DNA of 64,000 nt from CAVTOA01 sp963736285 (GTDB taxonomy: Bacteria > Actinomycetota > Actinomycetes > Mycobacteriales > QHCE01): the NCBI GenBank assembly GCA_963736285.1, contig CAVTOA010000003.1, forward strand, positions 868,001 through 932,000. The letters are read 5' to 3'. Both the position numbers and the translations under genes were made by a program. Position 1 is the first letter of the stretch; the number at the start of each line of letters is the position of its first letter. Positions 48,502-57,165 of this stretch are shown piece after piece. The notes beneath the pieces are model-generated. The model did no database searches, was not told the origin of the DNA, and was given only the letters and a program-made list of their open reading frames with translations.

Positions 48502-48996
48502 TCACCACACCAACACCAGCGCGATGAGTACCAAGATCGCACCCGCCAATATGTACGCCACAATCCGCATTTGATGTCGGCGGGACTCGATCTCGGCATC
48601 CCGCCGCTGTTGCAGCAGTTCCGCATCGCGACTTCGACGGGTGGCAGCATCCAAACCGGACAGTTCTTCGTCGAACCGGCGTACCGCTTGCGATAGCTCG
48701 TCCACAAGATGTTGTGGCTTGCCGACTGGCAGTTGCGGAGCTTGGCTCGCATCCGGGATGAGTACTTTGGCGGCGACGAGTTTGGCCTCGGCGTTCGCGG
48801 TGGCACGCTTGGCTTGGGCGCGCCAGTCCCGGCAGCGACGCAGTTCGGCGTCGCGTGCGGCCCGGGCATTCGTCAACGCGGTCTCTTGTCCCGCCGCTGC
48901 CTCCGCCTTTCTGGCTGTCAATAGCGCGGGCAACTCTGCGAGGCCAGCCACCGACTCGGCGTATTCGTTCCACAGTGGATCGTTGAGTGGTTTCAC
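48502..48996 (-). CDS. Coiled-coil protein with C-terminal membrane anchor
   Basis: Of the 164 residues, about 1-135 are highly charged and helical, with Ala/Glu/Arg heptad-like runs (ARKAEAAAGQETALTNARAA; DAELLQQRRDAEIESRRHQM). The end, IVAYILAGAILVLIALVLVW, is a single membrane helix with almost nothing after it, so the protein is probably tail-anchored with its coil in the cytoplasm. I do not recognise a family. Its ATG 48996 overlaps the FtsK-like stop as ATGA, so the two are translationally coupled. It is the last gene of the operon, followed by a terminator. It may tether the ATPase to the membrane. Confidence 0.72.
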   Translation of the reverse strand: MKPLNDPLWNEYAESVAGLAELPALLTARKAEAAAGQETALTNARAARDAELRRCRDWRAQAKRATANAEAKLVAAKVLIPDASQAPQLPVGKPQHLVDELSQAVRRFDEELSGLDAATRRSRDAELLQQRRDAEIESRRHQMRIVAYILAGAILVLIALVLVW

Positions 48997-51830
48997 CGCT
49001 CGACCATGCCTTTCGCCTCATCGACGGAGACGCAACGGAAGGGCACTACCGGCGCCGGCTCGCTGCCACGGGTCCGGTCCACAAATAGTGCTCGATGCGG
49101 CTTCGCCTGGTAGCGGACGTAGGGCCCGCACATCGCTTGCACGTCGCTCTCTGGCGCCCGCAAGAACAACAAGCCACCGACGAGTGGTGCGGCGTTATAG
49201 CCCAGGTGCTCAGTGAAGACTCGCAGCGTGTTCCACCAGCTCAGCAGGTACACATCGGCCAGGGGCCCGTCGCGTACTACTCGCTGCAGGCACTCGGCTG
49301 GCGACAGGCCGCTCATGGTCATTTGGCTCAATCGGGCCGCGCGGTGCATGCCCGCCGCGATGACATAGACGGGGCGCTGGTTGGCGGCGGACGGACGGCC
49401 GGAATCGGGATCACCCAGCCGAGCATCCACCAATTGACCCAGCTGCAAAAATGCATCGCCTATCTGAGTGACTGGCCGGACCGTCACCTTATGCCCAGCG
49501 TCGCCGAGCATGCTGGAGAGCGCGACAAGCTCTGGCGTCGGCGTTTCGGGTGTGCCGATGCCGTCCAAAATGACGAACTCCGCGCTTGACTCGGAATGCG
49601 CTGGCGCCGCTGCCGAGAGGGATAGCGCGGCGTTACTCAGCACGCCCAGCGCGTCGTCCCTGCCATCGCCAAGTATCGCCAGCGTTCGGCCGGGATCGGA
49701 GTCAAGTGTGAACGTCACCGGCGCCGGATCAACCCGCACCGGAAGTCCTAACAGGACGGCGCTGGGATCGTCTCGCAGCCGTTCTAATGCGAGTGGGAGT
49801 TCGGCGGGCTCACAGGGTCGGGACGCGTAGAAGACCCGGGGAGGGGTGCTGTTGTGGTCCACCGCACGTTCCCAGAGCTGCTCGCGCAGTCGATCCAGTT
49901 GCCGCTCGTCGGCGTAGGCGACCACCGCCCGGTGGTTGTGGTCGAGCGAGCCGTATTCGGAATTAAGCACCACTTCGCCGCGATATCGCAGTTGAGCGGC
50001 CTCGGTGTTCCCACGCCCAAGTACGGCCTCGGATTCGCTGGCCTCAGTCTTCAGACTGATCCGCCAAGGGAATTGGCCGAAGATGGAGCGTTCTTTCGAT
50101 GCCAGCGTGTCGATGCCGGATAGGGTCTGGGACGCCAGTACTAAGTGGACACCGACAGCGCGGCCACGTCGTGCCAAGGTTTCCAAGATCGCGATGGCTT
50201 CCCGGCCGATCTCGTCTCCTTCGGCCACCAAAACCTGGAACTCGTCGATGACGAGCAAGAGGCGTGGCACATGGTCATGGGGGTAGGCCTGCCGGTAGGC
50301 GGCGATGCTGTTGCACCCGCCCGTCCGGAAACGTTCTGCCCGTCGGCGAAACTCGGCATCGATATGTCGGAGCACCGCAAGGCCGAACAGTCGATCGCCT
50401 TCTAGCCCCAGCACCTTTGCATGCGGCATCCAGTGCGGTCGCTGTACTCCCGGACCGAGCCGATCAAACTCCAACCCGTCTTTGTAGTCGAGTAGGTACA
50501 TCTCGACTTCTCGCGGGGAATAGTTGGCGGCGATGCTGTGCAGCATGACCAGCAATAGGTTGGACTTTCCTTGACCGGACGCGCCGCCGATCAGTGCATT
50601 GGGCAGCGCTGGATCCGCGCCGCGCAGCTCCAACGTGACAACATCCAAACCGGACTTGCCGATAGGTGCTTCCAGTCCGTGTGTCGCGTCTGCGCTCCAC
50701 AGCAGATCGTTGGGCGGCAACAGATCGTGGAAGCCCACCGTGGGCGCCGCGCCCTTAAGCGCGGCTTGTGCCACCTGCGAGGACACGACATCGATGAGCT
50801 CTCGCTGCGGGAGCGGATCTGGACTGACCTCGATCTGCGGCAAGGCGTCGATACGGACAGCTCCCGGCCGTCCACGAACGACGGTGGTGTGCGCCAGCAG
50901 CGGCGTGACGTCGATAGGTGCATCGTAGGAATGACTCGAGATAGCGGCGGGATCGTGCGCCACGAGCAACGACACACCCCGTTGTGGCCCGGCGTCCGCG
51001 AGCCGCACCAGCTCGGTCTGGACTCGATGGTCGATGCCGTAAGGGTAGTCGAGTAACACGAATAGTCGGTAAGGCTCGGGTTGTATGCCGGTCAACGCCC
51101 GCAGCTCAGAGAGGTCTTGTGCTTGGTGTGCGCCTGCCAGTTCTGCGACGCGGAGCGCGGCATCTCGCGCTTGTTGCAATTTGTCCAGCAAATCAGCGGC
51201 GGTAGCAAGCGGCTCACCGAGCAGCTCTATGCCGCTACGCCGCAGTGCGCTAAACGGACTGAGGGCGCCGCGAAGCTTGGGATCGAACACCACCACCTCC
51301 AGCAACCCCGGTGGCGTAGTGGCGAAGGTGCGGAGCAGTAACGCTTGCATGCTCGTGATGAGCCAGGAAGCGTCGGCGTTTTCTCCCGCCGCCACCTGCT
51401 CGGGCATGAAGGTGATGCTGCCGGCATCGAGCAACGGCACTAACGCCGGCAGGTCTTCGCCGGCGTCCAAACCGTCCACATTGACCGTCCCTAGGCGTAG
51501 GAACCGTGAGCCAGTTCCCAGCCATTCTCCACCGCGCCACTGGGGCGCATCCCATGGTGCGCTCGCCAGGCCCGGTGCGAGTCGCTCCGCGCGGCCAAGG
51601 AGGACGGTGCGGATATTGTCGAGCGCCTCGCTCGCCTCCGCCTCGGCTCGGGTTTCCGCTCGGTGGGTTGCCCGGGCGGCATCGCGTTCGGCGACCGTGT
51701 GCCCCTGGGTTGCGTTGTCTTGCGCCGTGTCCGCAGCCGAGGCCAGCGCGTTCGCACTGCCGCACAAATGCAAGAAAGCTCGACGTAACTGCTGCTCAGC
51801 TGTCCCGCTGGCGCTCATCTCGGCGACCAT
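48993..51830 (-). CDS. FtsK/SpoIIIE-type ATPase with three ATPase-like domains
   Basis: The 945 residues have an Ala-rich helical start (1-80) and no membrane helix. Domain 1 (about 150-300) lacks a Walker A but keeps LLEVVVFDPKLRGALSPFSA, as in degenerate EccC domains. Domain 2 has a full Walker A GGASGQGKSN (415-424), LLDYKDGLEFDRLGPG, Walker B LLLVIDEFQVLVA (524-536) and LASQTL. Domain 3 (about 710-850) has GDGRDDALGVLSNAA in place of a Walker A. This is the EccC-like order, but with the middle domain active and no N-terminal anchor. ATG 51830 follows GAGG at 8 bases. It is the likely motor of the operon. Confidence 0.85.
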   Translation of the reverse strand: MVAEMSASGTAEQQLRRAFLHLCGSANALASAADTAQDNATQGHTVAERDAARATHRAETRAEAEASEALDNIRTVLLGRAERLAPGLASAPWDAPQWRGGEWLGTGSRFLRLGTVNVDGLDAGEDLPALVPLLDAGSITFMPEQVAAGENADASWLITSMQALLLRTFATTPPGLLEVVVFDPKLRGALSPFSALRRSGIELLGEPLATAADLLDKLQQARDAALRVAELAGAHQAQDLSELRALTGIQPEPYRLFVLLDYPYGIDHRVQTELVRLADAGPQRGVSLLVAHDPAAISSHSYDAPIDVTPLLAHTTVVRGRPGAVRIDALPQIEVSPDPLPQRELIDVVSSQVAQAALKGAAPTVGFHDLLPPNDLLWSADATHGLEAPIGKSGLDVVTLELRGADPALPNALIGGASGQGKSNLLLVMLHSIAANYSPREVEMYLLDYKDGLEFDRLGPGVQRPHWMPHAKVLGLEGDRLFGLAVLRHIDAEFRRRAERFRTGGCNSIAAYRQAYPHDHVPRLLLVIDEFQVLVAEGDEIGREAIAILETLARRGRAVGVHLVLASQTLSGIDTLASKERSIFGQFPWRISLKTEASESEAVLGRGNTEAAQLRYRGEVVLNSEYGSLDHNHRAVVAYADERQLDRLREQLWERAVDHNSTPPRVFYASRPCEPAELPLALERLRDDPSAVLLGLPVRVDPAPVTFTLDSDPGRTLAILGDGRDDALGVLSNAALSLSAAAPAHSESSAEFVILDGIGTPETPTPELVALSSMLGDAGHKVTVRPVTQIGDAFLQLGQLVDARLGDPDSGRPSAANQRPVYVIAAGMHRAARLSQMTMSGLSPAECLQRVVRDGPLADVYLLSWWNTLRVFTEHLGYNAAPLVGGLLFLRAPESDVQAMCGPYVRYQAKPHRALFVDRTRGSEPAPVVPFRCVSVDEAKGMVER

Positions 51831-51857
51831 CGACCTACCTCGTTGTGAGTCCTAAAG

Positions 51858-52121
51858 CTACAGTGAGTTAGCGAATTGGTTGGCCTCGTGGGCAGAGCGC
51901 TGTAGCGCGGCGATTGCCTGCCCCAGCTCTGCTTCGGCGGCATGCAACGTGTCGATAATGGCGCGGTCAGACTGGCGCGAGGTTCCAGCGATGGCCTGCT
52001 GAATCTCGGTGGCGGTGCTGCCGCAGGCGGTTTTCAGACGCTCGAGAGCTTCGCCCATGCTGCGGGCGTTAGTGGCGAGAGTGCCTACTTGGCCCTTGAG
52101 CCGGATGAGCGTGGAGTCCAC
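51858..52121 (-). CDS. Small helical protein, WXG100-sized, without WXG
   Basis: The 87-residue protein is helical throughout, with heptad-like Ala/Leu positions: QVGTLATNARSMGEALERLK and IIDTLHAAEAELGQAIAALQ. It has the size of WXG100/ESX proteins and lies directly upstream of an FtsK/SpoIIIE-type ATPase gene, as those do, but has no WXG turn and no Trp at all. GTG 52121 follows AAAGGA at 9 bases. It is possibly a substrate or adaptor of the motor. I cannot name a family. It is intact and 27 bp from the ATPase gene. Confidence 0.7.
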   Translation of the reverse strand: MDSTLIRLKGQVGTLATNARSMGEALERLKTACGSTATEIQQAIAGTSRQSDRAIIDTLHAAEAELGQAIAALQRSAHEANQFANSL

Positions 52122-52234
52122 GCCGGTGTCCTTTCTAGTAGGGACGACATTGTGTCTAGTGGCGACGAGTGGTGCGCTGCGGAAGTAGGTGCACGATGGG
52201 CGCTACATGGGGTGCGACATTGGGGTTCTTCCCA

Positions 52235-53782
52235 TTAGCGCAGTCCCAAATTTTGTAGTGCTTGTCTCATACGGTAGACCTCTTCAGCGTCTACATTGGC
52301 CTGACGGTCCACATGAAACTCACCCAACGACTCTCCGCTGTTCGCGTCGACAACCGTTACGTGGATCATGCCTTCACTGTCGTAGCCCAACACCACATCG
52401 ACCTTGACCGCATATTGGCTGGGTGCGATGGGGATATGCGCAGAGCCCACGATGGTCACATATTCGGGGTCGCGGTCTTCGCCCTCGGTGATCACCACCA
52501 GGATCTCTGGCTGATTTTCGGCTAGGGTATGAAACCGACGGCTGCCTTGCGCCGGAAGGGGGCTGTTTCTCTCGATGACGATCGAGTTGATTTCCTCGCC
52601 GGTCTCGGCCGATCGGGCGATCAAACCCAAGCTGTGTGCGGTGACGTCCAATACCTCGGCCCGGCGTGGCCCGCGACCGCCCGTGGGTTGTGCTCGTCGG
52701 CGTTCGACCAGCGCATCTGCGTGAATAGCGGCACCCAGAGCCACCGCTTCATCGGGATGCACCGAGCGGTTCGTGCGCACACCAGTGACTTTCTCAAGCA
52801 TCCCCGCGACCATCGGCATGCGGGTAGAACCACCGACCAACAGGGAGCTACTGAGCTCGCCGGGGTTTATGCCAGCGTCGGCCATCGTCTCCGTGACGAT
52901 TTCTTCGGTGCGGCGCAGGAGCGACTTAGTGAGCTGTTCGAACCGTGGACGGGTGGCTTCTATCGGGTAGCAATTTCCGCCGGCGTCCACATTAATCACG
53001 GTGTCGGGTAGTGCCGACAGGGTGCGCTTGGCTTGCTCGCAGCGTTCGCGCAGCGCGACCTCAGCCAAGTCATCGTCCAAAAGCGACGGACCACCCTTGG
53101 CCTGGACCATTTCGTCGACGTAGCGCATGAGCGCGTTGTCGAAGTCGAAGCCACCCAAGTTGCGGTCGCCGGCGGTGGCGAGGACGGTGTACTCGCCGTT
53201 GGCGATACGCACCACGGTCACATCGAAGGTGCCGCCGCCCAAGTCGTACACCAGTAGAGTGTCTGTCCTTGCTGTTCCGTAGCCAAAAGCGAGTGCGGCG
53301 GCGGTGGGCTCGTTGATCACGCCCAGTACATCCAAGCCAGCGATGATCCCCGCATCGGTGGTAGCTCGACGACGCGCGTCGTCAAAATAGGCGGGAACCG
53401 TAATGACCGCCTCGCGGCACGGTGTGTCCAAAGCAGAATCCGCATCGCGGGACAGCCGTTGCAGGATGAGCGCCGATATCTCCTCGGCGGTATAGGTGGT
53501 TCCGCCCGCGGTGTCGAAACGCCAGCTGGGGTCGCCCATGTGCCGCTTGACCAACTCCACACAGTCCGGCGGTGCAAGCGCGGCCGCAAGTTTTGCTGGT
53601 GTCCCCACCACTGGGTCCTCGCCGTTGAAATACACCACCGACGGAGTGAGCGTCTCCCCGTCGCGGTTTGGGAGTACTCGCGGCCCTGCCCGCCGTGTGG
53701 TGGAATGCTCCGCTGAAGTATCGGCGTCCATGACTGCGACAACCGAGTATGTAGTGCCTAAGTCGATTCCGAGCGCGGTCAC
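52235..53782 (-). CDS. Hsp70-family chaperone, DnaK-like without lid
   Basis: This 515-residue Hsp70 has the phosphate-1 loop ALGIDLGTTYSVVAVMDADT, the connect region DVLGVINEPTAAALAFGYG, phosphate-2 VYDLGGGTFDVTVVRIANGE and adenosine motif LLVGGSTRMPMVAGML. The substrate-binding beta domain reads ITEGEDRDPEYVTIVGSAHI. It stops at about residue 515, where DnaK (about 620) would begin its helical lid, so substrate release may differ. GTG 53782 with GGTGAGAAG upstream is chosen; the frame extends upstream over the neighbour's end. It starts just 7 bp after the J-like gene stops, the usual J-protein/Hsp70 pairing in reverse. Confidence 0.88.
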   Translation of the reverse strand: MTALGIDLGTTYSVVAVMDADTSAEHSTTRRAGPRVLPNRDGETLTPSVVYFNGEDPVVGTPAKLAAALAPPDCVELVKRHMGDPSWRFDTAGGTTYTAEEISALILQRLSRDADSALDTPCREAVITVPAYFDDARRRATTDAGIIAGLDVLGVINEPTAAALAFGYGTARTDTLLVYDLGGGTFDVTVVRIANGEYTVLATAGDRNLGGFDFDNALMRYVDEMVQAKGGPSLLDDDLAEVALRERCEQAKRTLSALPDTVINVDAGGNCYPIEATRPRFEQLTKSLLRRTEEIVTETMADAGINPGELSSSLLVGGSTRMPMVAGMLEKVTGVRTNRSVHPDEAVALGAAIHADALVERRRAQPTGGRGPRRAEVLDVTAHSLGLIARSAETGEEINSIVIERNSPLPAQGSRRFHTLAENQPEILVVITEGEDRDPEYVTIVGSAHIPIAPSQYAVKVDVVLGYDSEGMIHVTVVDANSGESLGEFHVDRQANVDAEEVYRMRQALQNLGLR

Positions 53783-53789
53783 CGGCTTC

Positions 53790-55016
53790 TCACCGTGTCC
53801 GAAGTTTGCTACGGGAGCCTCTACTCGACTGAGAACCAGCGGAAACGCCAGTACCAAGATCGGAGTCCGGCAGCTGTGCGCTTCGCCGTGGCACCGAGTG
53901 TTCTATTTGGACAGCATTACGCACATACCGTGGTTCACAACACTTTAGGACGATTGAGGCAGCGAAGCCTCCCACAAGTGCCAGCTCCACAAGGATCACC
54001 AAGGCCTTGGTGGACGGGTCACCGCTCTGCGCGGTTCCCGGAATGCAACACACTCCTGCCATTGCCAGCAACCCGAGTCCGATGGGCCAGCGGTAGTTGC
54101 GCTTTAACGCGCTGAAAGAAAAGCGGCGCTTCAGCGAACGCTGCGCGTAACCGCGTTGTTGGGCGAGTTCGTCGTTGAGCTCCTCATCTGGTGCCTGAAC
54201 CGAGAGCCCGCGATTACACAGTGACTCGATGTACTGCGCCTGGGTCTTCTCGCTGATGACGAGGGTGCCGTCCGGCAGTTCGTGTTGAGCCAATTCGGCT
54301 CTGCGCAACAGTGCGCGCGCTAACGCGGTGCGAAGCACTCCGTCGTCAGGGTGGGTTTGGTAGGCGCGCTCAGCCTCGGTGATGGCGTGATCGGCGTCGC
54401 CGTGTTCGGCGAGGTGCTCAACCACACTGGCGTGATATTCGGGTCGAGTGGGATCTAAACTCGCCGCTGCGCGATACGCATGTAGGGCCTTCTCAGAGTC
54501 GCCGGATTCCGACAAAATCGCACCACGTTGAAGGTGAAGCCGTGGGTCTTCTGGCTCTAACCTGAGCGCCCGCTCGATGGCGTCAACAGCCGCTGGCAGG
54601 TCGCCCGATTTCGCGGAGGCTTCGGCCAAAATCGACCAGGCATAGGAATTTTCTGGGTCTTCTTCGACCGCGCGCCGGGCGGTGAAGACAGCCGCGCCAT
54701 GTTGGTCGCGTCCTAATTGCTCTAACGCCCGGACCACCCATTTGTCTTCGGCGTCTTCGGGCGCTTGGGTCTGCGGCTCTGGCGCGCTGAGGGCGAAGTC
54801 GAGATAGCTGTCGTATTCGCGGCGTTGCTGCTCGTCGAGCAAGGTGCGTTCTGCTTCATCGAGTTGTTGCATGCGACGTTCGGCTTCTTGCCGGATTTCG
54901 ATCTGCGCAGAACTCGTGCGCCTGCGCCACGTGCGGCGCTGCGCTGTGATCGCGGTACGGATGTCGTCCCGAGAAGCCTGTTGCGGCAAACCGAGAAGGT
55001 CGTACAACTCGGCCAC
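53790..55016 (-). CDS. J-like/TPR protein with two C-terminal membrane helices
   Basis: In this 408-residue protein, residues 1-72 fold like a J-domain: AELYDLLGLPQQASRDDIRT, then LDEAERTLLDEQQRREYDSY, the usual J start and end. The His-Pro-Asp loop that activates Hsp70 is replaced by Arg/Thr/Ser. Residues about 90-250 are TPR repeats (ENSYAWSILAEASAKSGDLP; YRAAASLDPTRPEYHASVVE). Two hydrophobic stretches lie near 312-332 and 339-362, the end cytoplasmic and basic. It is the first gene of the operon. It probably holds the Hsp70 at the membrane, or recruits substrates, without stimulating ATPase in the standard way. Confidence 0.83.
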   Translation of the reverse strand: MAELYDLLGLPQQASRDDIRTAITAQRRTWRRRTSSAQIEIRQEAERRMQQLDEAERTLLDEQQRREYDSYLDFALSAPEPQTQAPEDAEDKWVVRALEQLGRDQHGAAVFTARRAVEEDPENSYAWSILAEASAKSGDLPAAVDAIERALRLEPEDPRLHLQRGAILSESGDSEKALHAYRAAASLDPTRPEYHASVVEHLAEHGDADHAITEAERAYQTHPDDGVLRTALARALLRRAELAQHELPDGTLVISEKTQAQYIESLCNRGLSVQAPDEELNDELAQQRGYAQRSLKRRFSFSALKRNYRWPIGLGLLAMAGVCCIPGTAQSGDPSTKALVILVELALVGGFAASIVLKCCEPRYVRNAVQIEHSVPRRSAQLPDSDLGTGVSAGSQSSRGSRSKLRTR

Positions 55017-55367
55017 CAGCCGACCCTCCTCGCTATTCGCACATTGCTGCGAGGGCGACTATATCTCGATTGTGGCTGGATGTTTGGCCGCCGCGCTGAC
55101 GTGAGCGCTGACGCGCCTTTGATAGCCGGAGATCCCAGTTGAACCAAAGAGACCAGACCGCGTTAGGTCCACATTGGTCAATGTGGTGGCTAAAAGTTTT
55201 TTAGAAAAACTGTGGGCGCGGCACACCGGTCAATCGGGGGGTGATTGACCGCGAGGGATGGCTGTGTGCCGCGCCCGCGTTACTCGTTGGGCTTACCTTC
55301 AACTGCGCTGCAGGGCCAGAAAGCCACTGCGGCCCAACGCGTATCGGTTGATGACTGGATGGTTGGG
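55017..55367 (-). promoter_or_regulatory. Upstream region of the chaperone/FtsK operon
   Basis: This 351-bp gap between bldC and the J-like gene contains the bldC terminator hairpin (55214-55276) and a small AGTTTTT/AAAAACT hairpin (55195-55211). The promoter of the operon should lie in 55017-55190. I see no reliable -35/-10 pair and no other gene. Confidence 0.45.
55214..55276 (-). terminator. Two-stem terminator downstream of bldC
   Basis: GGGCGCGGCACA (55214-55225) and TGTGCCGCGCCC (55265-55276) are perfect 12-bp arms enclosing a second stem GGTCAATC/GATTGACC (55228-55235, 55243-55250). On the minus strand the long stem is followed 4 bases later by TTTTT, an intrinsic terminator. It separates bldC from the next operon. 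Confidence 0.75.
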
Positions 55368-55580
55368 TTATTCCTCGCTGGAGCGCTGATGCGGAATGAT
55401 GTCGCCGAGTAGCTGACGAACTTCAGACTCGCGGTAGCGACGGTGGCCGCCTAGTGTGCGGATAGCGCTCAACTTGCCGGCTTTTGCCCAACGCGTGACG
55501 GTCTTGGGGTCGACCCGAAACATGGTCGCGACTTCCGCCGGCGTGAGCAAGGCTTCCGATTCAGGTGTGCGGGTTGCCAT
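55368..55580 (-). CDS. bldC: BldC developmental regulator
   Basis: The 70-residue MerR-like protein reads ATRTPESEALLTPAEVATMF, then RVDPKTVTRWAKAGKLSAIR and TLGGHRRYRESEVRQLL, almost residue for residue the Streptomyces BldC winged-helix DNA-binding domain, with no effector domain. BldC binds direct repeats in an extended array and holds back sporulation genes during growth. ATG 55580 is chosen for its clear AAGGAG 5-6 bases upstream; longer in-frame starts do not fit the family. It is divergent from valine dehydrogenase across 340 bp, as in streptomycetes. Confidence 0.95.
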   Translation of the reverse strand: MATRTPESEALLTPAEVATMFRVDPKTVTRWAKAGKLSAIRTLGGHRRYRESEVRQLLGDIIPHQRSSEE

Positions 55581-55920
55581 GATCACTCCTTCGTCTTGCC
55601 AACGCGACAGGTGCCGCATTGCGTATTCATGGTGTCTCGTGTCCGCCTTGTCTGACATAGGCTGAATGGTCGATGGTCCATACCTATAAGGGCGAAATGA
55701 CCACTCTGTGACAACTCACAATGACCGAGGGTGACGAAATGGCTGTTCAGGGCCATATGCGCGCCCTGCGAGGATAGTTCTTGGTTCCGGCATGATGACG
55801 AATACCGGGTGTCCGACGCTTGACGGCGCACCCGCGCCATACGCTTGCTGACAGGCTGGTGGATCATCACTGTCCGCATAAGAACCGTTGGGATTCGCAC
55901 ATACTCAAGGGGTTGTCATC
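55581..55920. promoter_or_regulatory. Divergent upstream region of bldC and vdh
   Basis: This 340-bp gap between divergent starts has no gene that I can support. It carries the bldC ribosome site AAGGAG and the vdh site AAGGGG. A TTGACG at about 55821 has no -10 at a proper distance. Its length suggests control of both genes. Confidence 0.4.
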
Positions 55921-57006
55921 ATGGGGGTCTTCGCTAACGCGGATGTCAGTGACGCTGGCCACGAGCAGGTCGTTTTTTGTCACGACCCTTCTTCTGGTTT
56001 GCGGGCAATCATCGCCATCTACTCAACGGCGCTGGGGCCAGCTTTGGGTGGAACGCGCTTCTACCCGTATCCCAATGAAGCCGAAGCATTACGCGATGTA
56101 CTAGAACTTTCTCGCGGAATGGCCTACAAGAATGCGTTAGCGGGCCTTGACCTCGGTGGCGGCAAGGCAGTGATTTGGGGAGATCCGGCAGTCGACAAGA
56201 CCGAATCGTTGTTGCGTGCATATGGGCGGTTCGTCCAGTCACTGGGCGGTCGCTACATCACCGCCTGCGATGTCGGCACTTTTGTGGAAGACATGGATGT
56301 AGTCGCTAGGGAAAGCGAGTTTGTCACCGGCCGCTCGCCCGAGCACGGGGGCGCGGGCGACTCCAGCGTATTAACCGCATTCGGAGTTTTCCAGGCGATG
56401 AAAGCGGCGGCGAGACACCGTTGGGGAGTAACGGATCTCGCGGGCAAGACCGTGGGGATTTCCGGCGTCGGCAAAGTCGGCAAGCACTTGGTAGAGCACG
56501 TATTGGCTGACGGTGGTCAGGCGATCATCAGCGATGTCAACGACGCAGCTGTTCAAGCGGTGCTTTCAGCTCATCCAGAGGCAAAAGTGCTCGAGCCAGA
56601 GCAGCTCCTCGGAACACCCATGGACATTTTCGCACCCTGCGCGCTAGGGGGAGTGCTCAACGACCAGACGGTTCCAATGTTGCGTTGCGACATTGTCTGT
56701 GGAGCGGCCAATAACCAGCTAGCTCGTCCGGGCGTGGACGAGCTGCTCGCAACGGCCAACATTTTGTACGCACCCGACTATGTGGTCAACTCCGGTGGCG
56801 TCATTCAAGTCGCGGACGAGATCGACCAAGGTGGGTTTGTGTTTGAGCGTGCTAAGAAACGCGCGACCGGCATCTACGACACCACTCGGCGCATCCTCGA
56901 GATGTCTGCCTCGGATGGTGTGACGCCCGCCGTGGCCGCGGATCGTATTGCCGAGCGTCGTATGGCGGAAATCGCCAACTTGCAGAACATCCGCCTACCG
57001 CGATAA
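55921..57006 (+). CDS. vdh: Valine (branched-chain amino acid) dehydrogenase
   Basis: This 361-residue member of the Glu/Leu/Phe/Val dehydrogenase family has the substrate domain [20 protein letters not shown] and [20 protein letters not shown], with the catalytic Lys in GGGK, and the NAD domain [20 protein letters not shown]. It ends with [14 protein letters not shown]. It deaminates valine, leucine and isoleucine to 2-oxo acids with NAD+, feeding precursors of branched fatty acids and polyketides. ATG 55921 follows AAGGGG at 8 bases. The neighbouring bldC supports the streptomycete vdh assignment over leucine dehydrogenase. Confidence 0.9.
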   Translation: MGVFANADVSDAGHEQVVFCHDPSSGLRAIIAIYSTALGPALGGTRFYPYPNEAEALRDVLELSRGMAYKNALAGLDLGGGKAVIWGDPAVDKTESLLRAYGRFVQSLGGRYITACDVGTFVEDMDVVARESEFVTGRSPEHGGAGDSSVLTAFGVFQAMKAAARHRWGVTDLAGKTVGISGVGKVGKHLVEHVLADGGQAIISDVNDAAVQAVLSAHPEAKVLEPEQLLGTPMDIFAPCALGGVLNDQTVPMLRCDIVCGAANNQLARPGVDELLATANILYAPDYVVNSGGVIQVADEIDQGGFVFERAKKRATGIYDTTRRILEMSASDGVTPAVAADRIAERRMAEIANLQNIRLPR

Positions 57007-57042
57007 CTTCGGGCGCCGTCCGGCAACAGTGAAGCTTAAATT

Positions 57043-57081
57043 CCCGATAAGGGTGGGCCGAGGTGGCCGTCCCTTATCGGG
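57043..57081. terminator. Perfect 11-bp hairpin after vdh
   Basis: CCCGATAAGGG (57043-57053) and CCCTTATCGGG (57071-57081) pair perfectly around a GC-rich 17-base loop. It lies 37 bases after the vdh stop. No T-run follows, so it may work as a processing or attenuation hairpin for the DUF3073 transcript instead. Confidence 0.55.
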
Positions 57082-57165
57082 TAACGGTACGGTGTAGTCA
57101 CGACAGATTCCGTAGATCTCGGGGCCGCAATGTCGGCCCCTATACCTGTGCGAGGGGGTCGAGCC

